A stretch of DNA of 64,000 nucleotides from Runella limosa DSM 17973 (GTDB lineage: Bacteria; Bacteroidota; Bacteroidia; Cytophagales; Spirosomataceae): positions 1 to 64,000 of the forward strand of contig NZ_AXVJ01000058.1 in the NCBI RefSeq assembly GCF_000482465.1, written 5' to 3'. Numbering within the stretch: the first letter of the stretch is position 1; every line of letters starts with the position of its first letter. A program made the translations under genes and the position numbers. The notes below the pieces were generated by a model, which was not told where the DNA came from, made no database searches, and saw only the letters and a program-made list of their open reading frames with translations. This document shows, piece by piece, positions 39,338-48,218 of the stretch.

Positions 39338-40912
39338 CTATTTCGGAGAAATTTTGTCCTCCATTCGGAAATAATCAAAATCGGCAAAACCGCCCGTGGT
39401 TTGGGTGGCGTAGTTGAACAGTCCGAAACGGTAGCCCATAAAATGCGGAATCGTGTACGGCATTTTCAGCGGCTCCCCGGTTTTGGTCCACGTTTTACCG
39501 TCGAGGCTGTAAAAGAAATGGGCAATGTCGGCGCGGTTTTTGAAATCGCATTCGGCCTTGAGATACACCGTCGTTTTGGCCAACGGAACGCGCTCGATTT
39601 CAATGGGTTTGCCCGTATTGGCACTGACCATCACAATGGATTTGCTGCCATTGGCCACCTTCACCCCCACCAAACCAAAGTTCTTTTGTAACAAACCCAG
39701 TCCCGCAAAATCGCCCTCCTTCATGTTGGAGACATCCAGCGCAGCCGACCCCGCCGACTCAGGGCCGAAAGTGCGCTGCGTCAGGGTATTGCGGGCGAGT
39801 ACAAACGACGTATCAATCCGTCCCGTTTTTAACCGTAAAAAACCCTTACGCTCGGTCACCGACCAAAGGGCATTGTCGGGGTTGTGGTTCCACTGCCAAA
39901 CCAACGGCAAGGCCGCTTCACCTTTTTTGCGGGTAAAGTCGTCGGAAGCAACAATGTTGGGAATCAATGACTTATTGGCAGGCAAATCAAGCGTTTCGGG
40001 GACTTTGCCGTTTTCGCCCAGCACAGGCCAGCCGTCTTCCCATTTCACAGGTACCCAATACGGAATCCGTCCGACACCGCCAAAGTCGCGGAAGAGATAG
40101 GCAAACCAACGGCCGTCGGGGGTATCAATCAGGCCGCCCTGCGCCACGCCCAAGTCCTGCAACCCGACACGCCCTTCCCACGGCCCCGTGATTTTATCAG
40201 CGCGGTGGATAATCACGGTCCGCATCCCGCCCCGTGGCCAGCAGATATTGAAGAGGTAGTATTTGCCATTGTGTTTAAACAACTGTGAGCCTTCCGCCCC
40301 CAGCATGATGTTGTTGCCCGCAGGCAGACTTGCATTTTCAATCACCACCGTTTCGGTAGTCCCTTCCCGAACCCCCGTAAGGTCGTCGTTCAGTTCAACC
40401 AGCTTGAGTTTTCCCGCGCCGTAGATTAAATACGCCTTATCGTTTTCGTCAAAAAACAGCGTATGGTCGTGGTAGGAAGGTTTAAACGAAGCCATTTTCC
40501 ACGGCCCTTTTTCGATATTTTTCGTTGACCAGATATAGGTTTTACCCGTCGTCTGGGCAAAGGTTGTGACATAGTAGGTGCCTTTGTGATAGCGCAAACT
40601 ACTTGCCCACGAGCCGCGTCCGTACGTCCCTTTGCCATCGGTAAGGTTCAGGGAAGGGACATTGGCCAGCGTGTCATACACATAGCCAACCATCTGCCAG
40701 TTGACCAAATCGTTCGATTTCATGATGGGCAGCCCCGGACTCATGTGCATGGTGGTGCTGCTCATGTAGTAGGTATTCCCGACCCGAATCATGGCCAAAT
40801 CTGGCACATCGGCATAGATGATGGGGTTGCGGGCTTTCTGAGCAAATGCCTGTGTGGTCAGCAAAAGCCCGAGAATTACCTTAAAAAGACTATAAAAATT
40901 ACATTTTAACAT
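39338..40912 (-). CDS. GH43 glycosidase with C-terminal beta-sandwich (524 aa)
   Basis: The Met at 40912 opens a signal peptide (MLKCNFYSLFKVILGLLLTTQAFAQ). The five-bladed propeller has candidate catalytic residues Asp38 (YADVPDLAMI), Asp149 (YHDHTLFFD) and Glu207 (GAEGSQLFK). The block YYMSSTTMHMSPGLPIM is like GH43 subfamily 12 enzymes, many of which are alpha-L-arabinofuranosidases. The C-terminal 200 residues form a beta-sandwich of the beta-xylosidase C2/CBM91 kind. It probably removes arabinose from xylan, although beta-xylosidase activity cannot be excluded. A 326-bp gap with a MITE-like element separates it from the GH127 gene. Confidence 0.88.
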   Translation of the reverse strand: MLKCNFYSLFKVILGLLLTTQAFAQKARNPIIYADVPDLAMIRVGNTYYMSSTTMHMSPGLPIMKSNDLVNWQMVGYVYDTLANVPSLNLTDGKGTYGRGSWASSLRYHKGTYYVTTFAQTTGKTYIWSTKNIEKGPWKMASFKPSYHDHTLFFDENDKAYLIYGAGKLKLVELNDDLTGVREGTTETVVIENASLPAGNNIMLGAEGSQLFKHNGKYYLFNICWPRGGMRTVIIHRADKITGPWEGRVGLQDLGVAQGGLIDTPDGRWFAYLFRDFGGVGRIPYWVPVKWEDGWPVLGENGKVPETLDLPANKSLIPNIVASDDFTRKKGEAALPLVWQWNHNPDNALWSVTERKGFLRLKTGRIDTSFVLARNTLTQRTFGPESAGSAALDVSNMKEGDFAGLGLLQKNFGLVGVKVANGSKSIVMVSANTGKPIEIERVPLAKTTVYLKAECDFKNRADIAHFFYSLDGKTWTKTGEPLKMPYTIPHFMGYRFGLFNYATQTTGGFADFDYFRMEDKISPK

Positions 40913-41238
40913 ACGCTTATAACAATAGTCCGTGTTAATGTGACACAATTTAGTTTACGATTTATCTCGTTATTTTTTTGCTATTTATAGCTTGTTACAG
41001 CTTGTCCCAAATTCAGATTCGGGACATTAAATACACTGTAAGCTAAGTTACTTTAACTATTACCCGCAGATTGACGCCGATTGAAAGTCGCAGATGGCGC
41101 AGATTAATGACACTATAAAACCCTTTTTCAGCGAAAATCAGCGTTTTTAATTCTGCGGCTTTCTGCGGGTAAAAAAATAAAGCTATTTAGTTTACACTGT
41201 ATTAAAAGGTAGTGCGTCTCAGACGCAAACTACAACCT
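40913..41238. other. 326-bp intergenic region with MITE-like copy 3
   Basis: It lies between the GH127 and GH43 genes on the minus strand. About half is the 170-bp element at 41032-41201. The remainder is A+T-rich leader sequence of the GH43 gene and a short direct repeat (AGCTTGTTAC/AGCTTGTCCC). No gene is seen. Confidence 0.6.
41032..41201. mobile_element. MITE-like element, copy 3 (170 bp, inverted relative to copies 1 and 2)
   Basis: It begins TACACTGTAAGCTAAGTTA and ends in the reverse complement of TACAGTGTAAACTAAATAG. It is flanked by perfect 5-bp duplications TTAAA (41027-41031 and 41202-41206). Its interior matches the reverse complement of copy 1, including GCGGGTAA arms and CGCAGATT/AATCTGCG motifs. 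Confidence 0.75.
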
Positions 41239-43521
41239 CTACTTCACCAATCTAATCTGAAAAAACCGTGGCGTCGGCCTGCCGTTTTCGGACGTAATTT
41301 TTAGCTTAACAAGCTCTTTATCATCGGTTTTTACTGTAATCACTTTGTCTTTTACTGCGAGTACTTCCGCCGCTTGATCATTGATAAAAATACCCACATC
41401 CTCCATTTTCAGATTTCCCGAAAAATGAATGTCGAGCGTTTTGCCCGCCAATCCTTTGTTCTGTAATTGATAGGAAATGTACGAACGGGTATTGCGCCAG
41501 AAACGGCCGTCGTCGTCGTAGCCCGAGTCGCTTTTTTCGCCTTTGTACGCATGATCCACTTCAGGTTGTTGTTCGCCGCAATTCACCTTGTCAACAGTGC
41601 GGGCTTCGAGGGCAAGCGCCTCCGCTTCCTGCTGACGTCGGGTTGCTTTTTGAGCGTCAAAATCGGCCTGCGTAAAGGTCTGGAAATACATTTGGTAACG
41701 CGCATCGTGGATTTCGTAGAACGGTTGCAGCGTCAGCGAGTCGAGGGTAAAGGTCAGATTACCAGATGGTTTTATCTTTGAAAGATAAGAATCGGTATTG
41801 CCAATCAACGTATATGCTTTGTCGATAGGGTACAGTTTTCCTTTGGTTTCGTGCCCCATGCGGCTGTCGTCGGCAAAAAGGCCCACCAAATCGGCGGTGG
41901 AGGTTTTGGCCGCGAGCACAATCGGGCCATGCACAAACGCCGCCCAGTTGGACTGGTCGGGCAGGTATTCCAGATGCGTGGAAGTCGTAAAACGCACCGC
42001 TACTCTATCACCCGTTTTCCATTTTCGCTGGATACCGATGTAATGCGAGGGCTGGGTGTTAACAGGATGCGGTTGCCCATTGACCAAAACCTCAACATTT
42101 TTCGCCCATTTCGGAGAACGGATTTGCAAGGTAAACGTCTGTGATTTAGCGATTTTCAGTACCAGTTCTGTCTGGTTTTTGTACGGAAACTCCGTACTTT
42201 GGGTTAGCTGAATGTTCTTTTCTTTCCAGTTTAACGTGGAAGGAATAAACAGGTTAACAAACAGGTCATTGGCCGAATGGCTGTAAATCAGTTCGCCGTA
42301 TTTTGTATGATTTTCGATACCCGAACCTACGCAACACCACATGCTGGTTTCGGGCTGCGAATAGACGCGGTAGTGATTGGGACGAATGGGCGTAAAATAC
42401 ACAAAACCACCCTTTTGCGGATGTTGACTCGACAGGATATGGTTGTAGAGCATCCGTTCGTAAAAGTCAAGATAAGTCGGGTCGTTTTTATCCAGAAACA
42501 GGGCTTTACTCAGTCGCAGCATGTTAAACGAATTGCAGGTTTCGGGGCCCTGATTCGATTTTAGCATCGAGCTGAAATCCGTGGTTGGGTTGAAATGCTC
42601 GCGCACGCTGTTTCCGCCAAAGGCAACGCTGCGGGTTTGGGAAACATTCTGCCAGAAAAAACGCGCCGCTTCCGACCAGTCTGCATTCCCCGTCAATTGC
42701 GCAATCTTCTCAAAACCAATCACTTTCGGAATCTGCGTGTTGGCGTGCAGCCCCGTCAGTTTATCCTGTTTTTGTAGTAGTGGATTCAGAATCGCGCGGT
42801 GCGAAATCCGCTGGGCCGTTTCAAGGTATTTTTTCTCTTTTGTCAGGATATACAAGTCGGCAAAAACTTCGTTCATCCCCCCGTGTTCGGTGCGGAGAAT
42901 TTGTTGAATCTGGTCGTCCGAAAGCGGCTGTATGAGTTCGACAAACCAATTCCCCAAACCAACCAATACCTGTTTAGCCTGCTGATTTCCTGCAAATTCG
43001 TAGGAATCCCGTAAGCCTGCAAACAGCTTATGAATGTTGTAGAGCGGCACCCATGTGTTGTTCAATCCAAAACTGCTACCGTCGATATCACCTTTGTGAA
43101 TCCGCTCCCAAAATACTTTTCCCTGCGGAATCCCACCTACGTACCCATTCCCGTTTTTCGCCTGGCACTGAGCCAATTGGTCGATCATGTAGTCGAGTCG
43201 CTTTTTCAGTTCGGCATTGCCTGTCGAAGCGTACATCATGGCCAGTGCCGACAGGTAGTGCCCGCCGATGTGACCGTCCAGTCCTGAGCTTTCCCAGTTG
43301 CCGTAGCGTTCGGCTTTCAGGGGCAAGCCCGCGTCGATGAGGTACGGTGCCAGCAGTTTGTCAGGGTTCAGCGACAGAATGTACCTGAGGTCAACGTCCT
43401 GCGCGTTTTTGAAGGCACCGCTGGTCACCTTTACCTCCTGAAGGGTAAACGGTTGCATCTGCGCCAGCGCTGAAACGCTGCATAGAAAAAGGGCGGCAAT
43501 ATGGGCAAGGAAAGGTTTCAA
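41239..43521 (-). CDS. GH127/GH146-type beta-L-arabinofuranosidase (760 aa from TTG; GTG at 43575 also possible)
   Basis: No ATG fits the start. A TTG at 43521 opens a good signal peptide (KPFLAHIAALFLCSVSALAQ). A GTG at 43575 would add 18 residues encoded in a duplicated palindromic repeat, so TTG is preferred. The body matches DUF1680/GH127. Numbered from the GTG, Glu345 and Cys347 (GPETCNSF) with Cys414 and Cys415 (MWCCVGSG) correspond in pattern to the zinc-binding Glu338, Cys340, Cys417 and Cys418 of HypBA1, whose Cys417 is the nucleophile. Glu326 is a candidate acid/base. The enzyme should release beta-L-arabinofuranose from side chains. It is probably periplasmic. Confidence 0.88.
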   Translation of the reverse strand: MKPFLAHIAALFLCSVSALAQMQPFTLQEVKVTSGAFKNAQDVDLRYILSLNPDKLLAPYLIDAGLPLKAERYGNWESSGLDGHIGGHYLSALAMMYASTGNAELKKRLDYMIDQLAQCQAKNGNGYVGGIPQGKVFWERIHKGDIDGSSFGLNNTWVPLYNIHKLFAGLRDSYEFAGNQQAKQVLVGLGNWFVELIQPLSDDQIQQILRTEHGGMNEVFADLYILTKEKKYLETAQRISHRAILNPLLQKQDKLTGLHANTQIPKVIGFEKIAQLTGNADWSEAARFFWQNVSQTRSVAFGGNSVREHFNPTTDFSSMLKSNQGPETCNSFNMLRLSKALFLDKNDPTYLDFYERMLYNHILSSQHPQKGGFVYFTPIRPNHYRVYSQPETSMWCCVGSGIENHTKYGELIYSHSANDLFVNLFIPSTLNWKEKNIQLTQSTEFPYKNQTELVLKIAKSQTFTLQIRSPKWAKNVEVLVNGQPHPVNTQPSHYIGIQRKWKTGDRVAVRFTTSTHLEYLPDQSNWAAFVHGPIVLAAKTSTADLVGLFADDSRMGHETKGKLYPIDKAYTLIGNTDSYLSKIKPSGNLTFTLDSLTLQPFYEIHDARYQMYFQTFTQADFDAQKATRRQQEAEALALEARTVDKVNCGEQQPEVDHAYKGEKSDSGYDDDGRFWRNTRSYISYQLQNKGLAGKTLDIHFSGNLKMEDVGIFINDQAAEVLAVKDKVITVKTDDKELVKLKITSENGRPTPRFFQIRLVK

Positions 43522-43538
43522 AACAGAAGCTTTATTAG

Positions 43539-43684
43539 AATCCTTGGAAAGGTTTGAGACCTTTCTAAGGGTCACAGATTTATTTCAATACGGCATCATT
43601 CCGCTGTATTTAATCCTTGGAAAGGTTTTGAACCTTTCCAAGGGTCACAGATTTATTTCAAGACAGCATCATTGCCGCTGTATT
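43539..43684. repeat. 73-bp tandem duplication over the 3' end of a GH43 gene
   Basis: Units 43539-43611 and 43612-43684 both start AATCCTTGGAAAGGTTT, contain a palindrome (CCTTGGAAAGG..CCTTTCCAAGG), and continue GGGTCACAGATTTATTTCAA to CCGCTGTATTT. The right unit includes the last 11 codons and the stop codon of the GH43 gene at 43653. The left unit is a decayed copy with a 1-bp deletion, and its palindrome overlaps the N-terminal extension of the GH127 frame. Confidence 0.8.
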
Positions 43685-45329
43685 TCAGGAATTTAAACGA
43701 GGCTGAGTTGTCTGATTTTTCGCCCGACGACGTAGCATACAACCCATACACACAACCAATAAAACTGTTGGCCACTTTCGTACTCAGGAACTTACCGTCC
43801 ACCTGATCTTTTACCAGTTTCCAGTTCTTTCCGTCGGTCGAGTAGTAAAAACTGTAAAGCGCGCCTTCTGACTGAATTTTGAAAAACACCTTGGCCACAG
43901 AAGCCTCCAAGGGTAGTTCGGTCACTAACTCAACCGTCTTGTCTTTGCTCTTAAAAAGCTGCACAACCGCTTTGCCGTTGCTTATTGATTTGGCCAAAAA
44001 GTAGAAATGGCGTTCGTCCTGAAACGTAACCAGTCCCGCTTTTTCATTGTCGGTTTTGGGTGAAAAACTTACTTCCGTTTCGGCAGTACTCGTCAAATGC
44101 TGCTGGCGTTTTCCGACAAACGACGGGTTACCTGCTTCCGAAATGGTTTCAGGTTTGAGTTTGAAGGTCAAGCCATTAGCCTTAGACGTCTTGAACGAAC
44201 TGCTGTCCACCGTTCTCAGGAAAAGCATCGATAAATCCAGCCCTTTGTCAAAGGTCATGGTGTAGGCAAAATTGCCGTTTTGCGGTAACGCGCCTTTCTG
44301 TTTTACCTCTTTAATGTTGGTAGCGTATTTGTATTCAATGGCTTTTTCGCCGTGCTCAATCATCGGCCAATCGTTCACCCACGTGAGCGGAGCAATGAAC
44401 ATTTCGCGGCCTGTGTTGTAAAAATCACCTTCGTACGGACGAACCGCGAGAAAAATGGAGTACCAGTTGCCATCAGGGCCTTCGATAAACTGCGCGTGCC
44501 CCGCCGACGTAATCGGATTCGGACGGTCGGCAGGTAAACCGCGCTGCGTCAGGACAGGGTTGCCCTCAAACGGCACGTACGGCCCCCAAACGTCGCGGCT
44601 ACGCAAAGCCACCTGCGAGTGATTGACGGACGTTCCGCCCTCGGCACAGTAAAGAATATACCAATCGTTGCGTTTCAAAATGTGCGGGCCTTCAATCCAA
44701 ACTGGTTTTTTGGAAATGTCCACCCCACCGTTTATCAATTGTTTTTGTTCTCCGACGGTTTTTAAATTTTTGTAATCAAACTCATACATTCGCACGGTGC
44801 GATGACCCGGATAAAGCGGCTTATTATCAGGCGCATCGCTGTTGTAAACGATATAGGCTTTATCGGTAGCTTCGTCAAAATAAATGGATGGGTCGATGCC
44901 CCTGACTTGCGGAAGTTTCACGGGGTTGCTGTACGGCCCCGCTGGATTGGTGGCCGTCACGACAAAGTTGCCATCGTGGTCAATATCCGTACAGGTGACG
45001 TAATAAACGCCTTTGTAATAAGCAATGGCAGGGGCAAACAACCCGCGCGTCATGCGCTCACCCATAAAGTCCATTTGCGACGGACGGCTGATGACATTGC
45101 CGATTTGTTTCCAGTTTTTCAGGTCGCGGCTGTGCATGATGGGCAGCCCCGGAAAGTACGAAAACGTGGAATGAACCGAGTAATAATTAGGCCCGACCTT
45201 GACGATGCTCGGGTCGGGATAAAAACCCGTCAAAATGGGATTATTCAGGGTAACTTTCTGAGCCTGAGCTACAAAACCAAAAGCTACCAAACAAGCAATA
45301 CAAAAGGTGGTAAGTGCGGTTTTCAACAT
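43653..45329 (-). CDS. GH43 beta-xylosidase/arabinofuranosidase (558 aa)
   Basis: The protein has a signal peptide (MLKTALTTFCIACLVAFGFVAQAQ), a GH43 propeller and a C-terminal beta-sandwich. Predicted catalytic residues are Asp39 (GFYPDPSIVKVG), Asp146 (RGIDPSIYFD) and Glu213 (WIEGPHILK). The block STFSYFPGLPIMHSRDLKNW resembles beta-xylosidase-type GH43 subfamilies. The second domain (about 350-545, with FYYSTDGKNWKLV) is of the CBM91/beta-xylosidase C2 type. It should trim xylo-oligosaccharides or arabinose outside the cytoplasm. It starts 29 bp after the GH95 gene. The last 11 codons are part of a 73-bp tandem duplication. Confidence 0.9.
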   Translation of the reverse strand: MLKTALTTFCIACLVAFGFVAQAQKVTLNNPILTGFYPDPSIVKVGPNYYSVHSTFSYFPGLPIMHSRDLKNWKQIGNVISRPSQMDFMGERMTRGLFAPAIAYYKGVYYVTCTDIDHDGNFVVTATNPAGPYSNPVKLPQVRGIDPSIYFDEATDKAYIVYNSDAPDNKPLYPGHRTVRMYEFDYKNLKTVGEQKQLINGGVDISKKPVWIEGPHILKRNDWYILYCAEGGTSVNHSQVALRSRDVWGPYVPFEGNPVLTQRGLPADRPNPITSAGHAQFIEGPDGNWYSIFLAVRPYEGDFYNTGREMFIAPLTWVNDWPMIEHGEKAIEYKYATNIKEVKQKGALPQNGNFAYTMTFDKGLDLSMLFLRTVDSSSFKTSKANGLTFKLKPETISEAGNPSFVGKRQQHLTSTAETEVSFSPKTDNEKAGLVTFQDERHFYFLAKSISNGKAVVQLFKSKDKTVELVTELPLEASVAKVFFKIQSEGALYSFYYSTDGKNWKLVKDQVDGKFLSTKVANSFIGCVYGLYATSSGEKSDNSASFKFLKYSGNDAVLK

Positions 45330-45358
45330 AGTATAGTTAAGATATTCTGTTAATCAGC

Positions 45359-47830
45359 TTATTGCGCCACAAAAACGTACGTTTTTCCTGCCTGCGTCGG
45401 CAGATCATACAGCACTGTTTCTTTCAACGAAAGCGGGGTCAAACTGGCTTTCGCTGAAAGGACAGGTGCGGGTGTTTTTTGGGTTAGATAGAACATATTC
45501 GGATTCTCACCAGCGGCAGGCTTGAGCCCACTTCCGTTGGTGAGTTTGAGGGCGTTTGGTGTACGAACGCGCAGGTTGCCGCCCAGTGCCGATTTTATGG
45601 TTAGTTTGACGAGTTTGCCGTCTTTCCACTGCATGTCTGTCACCTCAAAACCGCCGATAGCCCGCAAACCGCCCACGCTACCCGTAGGCCAGACATCAGG
45701 CAGGGCAGGCAGCAGGTGTACTGCTCCGTCGGTGCTTTGCATGAACATTTCGGTAATGCCCGACGTACAGCCAAAATTCCCGTCAATCTGAAACGGCGGG
45801 TGTGCATCAAACAGGTTATTATAGGTTCCGCCGCCGTCTTTGGTGACGCCTAGCGGGGTTAACTGATTCTGAATGAGGGCATAGGCATGGTTACCATCCT
45901 GCAACTTTGCCCACCAGTTTACTTTCCAGCCCATGCTCCAGCCCGTTGACACGTCGCCACGGTGAATAAGCGTTGTGCGAGAGGCATTGAACAACTCGGG
46001 CGTGCGGTAAGCAGAAATCTGGTTGGATGGAAACAAACCGTACAGATGCGATACGTGGCGGTGGTGATCGTTCGGGTCATCCACGTCGTCGAGCCACTCC
46101 TGCAACTGACCGTACTGACCTACGTGCATTGGTGCCAGTCGCCCGCGCAATTGTTTAAGGGTATCGGCAAAAGCGGCGTCTTTTTTCAGGATTTCCGTCG
46201 CCCGAATCACCGTACTGAAGGCATCAAACACAATCTGGTTGTCCATCGTCGTACCCGCATCCAGCGACGAACCATCGTGGGCTTTCGGGGCATTTTCGGG
46301 CGAACTACCTGGGTTGATTACGAGCCATTTGTATTTGGGATGTTCAATCAGAAAATCAGCGTAGAAAAGCGCCGCCCCTTTCAGAATGGGGTAGATTTTT
46401 GTCAGATAGGTTTTATCACCGCTGTATAGATAATGTTCCCACAAATGCTGGGCAGTCCATCCGCCGCCACCGAGCCACATTCCCCAGAAAGCGCCGTCGA
46501 TAGCACCCGTTGCCCGCCAGATGTCGGTATTGTGGTGCGCCATCCAGCCACGGGTATGGTACATTTCGCGCGCCGTTTGCTGACCTGTTTCGGACAACTC
46601 CGTTACCATTTTCAAAAACGGTTCGTGCAGCTCCGACAGGTTGGTTTTCTCGGCAGGCCAGTAGTTCATCTGGGCATTGATGTTGATGGTATATTTACTG
46701 TCCCACGGCGGACGCATTTTGTGATTCCAGATGCCCTGCAAGTTGGCAGGCTGCCCCGATTCGCCGTTGCCCGATGGCTGTGAAGACGAAATCAACAGGT
46801 AGCGACCGTATTGGTAATACAGCGTAACCAATTGAGGGTCATTAACTGAACGGAAATTTCTAAGCCGTTCATCGGTCGGGAGCTTTGCGGCTTCCGTGGT
46901 GCTGAGGTCAAGTTTTACCCGATTAAAATAACGCTGGTAGGCCGCAACGTGCTGGGCCAACAAACTAGCGTAAGGTTTGGGATAGGCTTTGTTTAAATAA
47001 CTGTACGCACGGGCTTTCTCATCGCCCGAAACGTCTTTATAGTTGACGAAATTGGTCGCAATCGAAATATAAATCGTAACCGACGTAGCGCCTTTTACAG
47101 TCAAGCTGGTATCGTTGGCCGCTACTGTACCGCCGTTGGTTTTGAGCTTTGCAATACCCATGTACTTCACCAAACCTTTTACCCCTTCGTGGTCAGAGGT
47201 AGGGCCCGCGATGGTCAGCTCGTTGCCATTGGCGCTGATAACGGGTTTGGCCTGCGGCGTTGTGTACGAGGCGCGGAACGAAAGCGCATTGGGCTGGCTC
47301 GTTGTCAGCTGCACAACCAACACACGGTCGGGCAATGACGCAAATAGTTCGCGCGTGTAGGTAACGCCGTTGACCGAGTAACTGGTTTTAGCCACCGCCC
47401 GCTCAATATCGAGGTCGCGGTAGTAGTTGGTGTAGTTATCGTGGCCGTCGAACGTAAGGTGCAGGCTACCAACGGGCTGAAACATCTGCCCGTGCGATTT
47501 TTTGGTAATGATGGTTTTGTTGGCCAACTGCTCGGCCGCTTTTTGTTTACCGTCAAAAATCAGCTGGCGGATTTCGGGCAGCGAAGCCCACGCGTCAAGG
47601 TTATCGTTACGGTTAGGGCTTCCCGACCAAACGGTGTGCTCATTCAGCTGAATTGTTTCGCGGCCAACGTTCCCATAGACCATTCCCCCCAAACGCCCGT
47701 TACCAATAGGCAAGGCATTTTCCCAAATCGTCCCCGAGGGTTTGTTGTACCAGAGTTTGAGGGTTTTCGCTTCCTGAGAGAAGCCCCAATAGGGCAAAAA
47801 CAGCAAATAAATTACAAATAACTTTCTCAT
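45359..47830 (-). CDS. GH95 alpha-L-fucosidase or alpha-L-galactosidase (823 aa)
   Basis: The ATG at 47830 ([19 protein letters not shown]) starts a signal peptide. The chain follows the GH95 plan: an N-terminal beta domain with [18 protein letters not shown], an (alpha/alpha)6 barrel with [18 protein letters not shown] and [11 protein letters not shown] (equivalents of the catalytic Asn pair), INPGSSPEN (equivalent of the acid Glu), and [13 protein letters not shown] (equivalent of the Asp that helps activate water). In xylan loci of Bacteroides ovatus a GH95 acts as alpha-L-galactosidase on corn xylan, so galactose removal is a serious alternative to fucose. It is the first enzyme gene after SusD. 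Confidence 0.92.
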   Translation of the reverse strand: MRKLFVIYLLFLPYWGFSQEAKTLKLWYNKPSGTIWENALPIGNGRLGGMVYGNVGRETIQLNEHTVWSGSPNRNDNLDAWASLPEIRQLIFDGKQKAAEQLANKTIITKKSHGQMFQPVGSLHLTFDGHDNYTNYYRDLDIERAVAKTSYSVNGVTYTRELFASLPDRVLVVQLTTSQPNALSFRASYTTPQAKPVISANGNELTIAGPTSDHEGVKGLVKYMGIAKLKTNGGTVAANDTSLTVKGATSVTIYISIATNFVNYKDVSGDEKARAYSYLNKAYPKPYASLLAQHVAAYQRYFNRVKLDLSTTEAAKLPTDERLRNFRSVNDPQLVTLYYQYGRYLLISSSQPSGNGESGQPANLQGIWNHKMRPPWDSKYTININAQMNYWPAEKTNLSELHEPFLKMVTELSETGQQTAREMYHTRGWMAHHNTDIWRATGAIDGAFWGMWLGGGGWTAQHLWEHYLYSGDKTYLTKIYPILKGAALFYADFLIEHPKYKWLVINPGSSPENAPKAHDGSSLDAGTTMDNQIVFDAFSTVIRATEILKKDAAFADTLKQLRGRLAPMHVGQYGQLQEWLDDVDDPNDHHRHVSHLYGLFPSNQISAYRTPELFNASRTTLIHRGDVSTGWSMGWKVNWWAKLQDGNHAYALIQNQLTPLGVTKDGGGTYNNLFDAHPPFQIDGNFGCTSGITEMFMQSTDGAVHLLPALPDVWPTGSVGGLRAIGGFEVTDMQWKDGKLVKLTIKSALGGNLRVRTPNALKLTNGSGLKPAAGENPNMFYLTQKTPAPVLSAKASLTPLSLKETVLYDLPTQAGKTYVFVAQ

Positions 47831-48016
47831 TAACAATCAATTATCCACAAAAAATTAATATTATCTATTCCAACCTATTATCACTTTTGCATAAACGTGT
47901 CATTTTTACACATTTTTAAACAAAAAAAGAGGCAAAAGGTAGAATTACCTTATAACTACTAAAGACAAAATGCTATATTTTTCTAATAAAAAACACAGAA
48001 AATAATTGACATTAAA

Positions 48017-48046
48017 AGATGTAAGCGGCAAATGCCACTTACATCT
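48017..48046 (-). terminator. Hairpin with short T-run downstream of SusD (possible attenuator)
   Basis: AGATGTAAG-C-GGCA pairs with TGCC-A-CTTACATCT around a 2-nt AA loop. On the minus strand it is followed by TTTTAATG. Placed between SusD and the first enzyme gene, it could let SusCD be transcribed at higher levels than the enzymes. Confidence 0.5.
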
Positions 48047-48111
48047 CAGTCGTTCCATCTATCTATTATCCTATTTCTCTACTTTTATTTTAGCACAAAT
48101 ACCTACAAAAA

Positions 48112-48177
48112 GTCAGGGCTAAAGCCCCGCATCACTGTTTTAGTCGATAACCCCAGCCTAAAGGCTGGAGTTAGAAC
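48112..48177. repeat. REP-like element, single copy
   Basis: It reads CAGGGCTAAAGCCCCGCATC, then about 20 bp, then AACCCCAGCCTAAAGGCTGG. The two conserved blocks are the same as in the inverted pair at 32229-32570. Confidence 0.65.
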
Positions 48178-48218
48178 ATTTTAAGCAACTATTGGATAGC
48201 GGCTAACATTGCTTTGAC

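Larger units (their letters stand above)
47831..48218. other. 388-bp intergenic region between SusD and GH95 genes
   Basis: No gene is seen. It contains a strong hairpin at 48017-48046 and a REP-like sequence at 48112-48177 close to the SusD stop codon. The part next to GH95 is A+T-rich and may hold a promoter, but no convincing -33/-7 pair was found. Confidence 0.55.

Noticed and set aside
43539-43611. Separate small gene or truncated GH43 copy
   Set aside because: The copy holds only about 11 codons of the GH43 end with a 1-bp deletion, so it is a duplication scar, not a gene.
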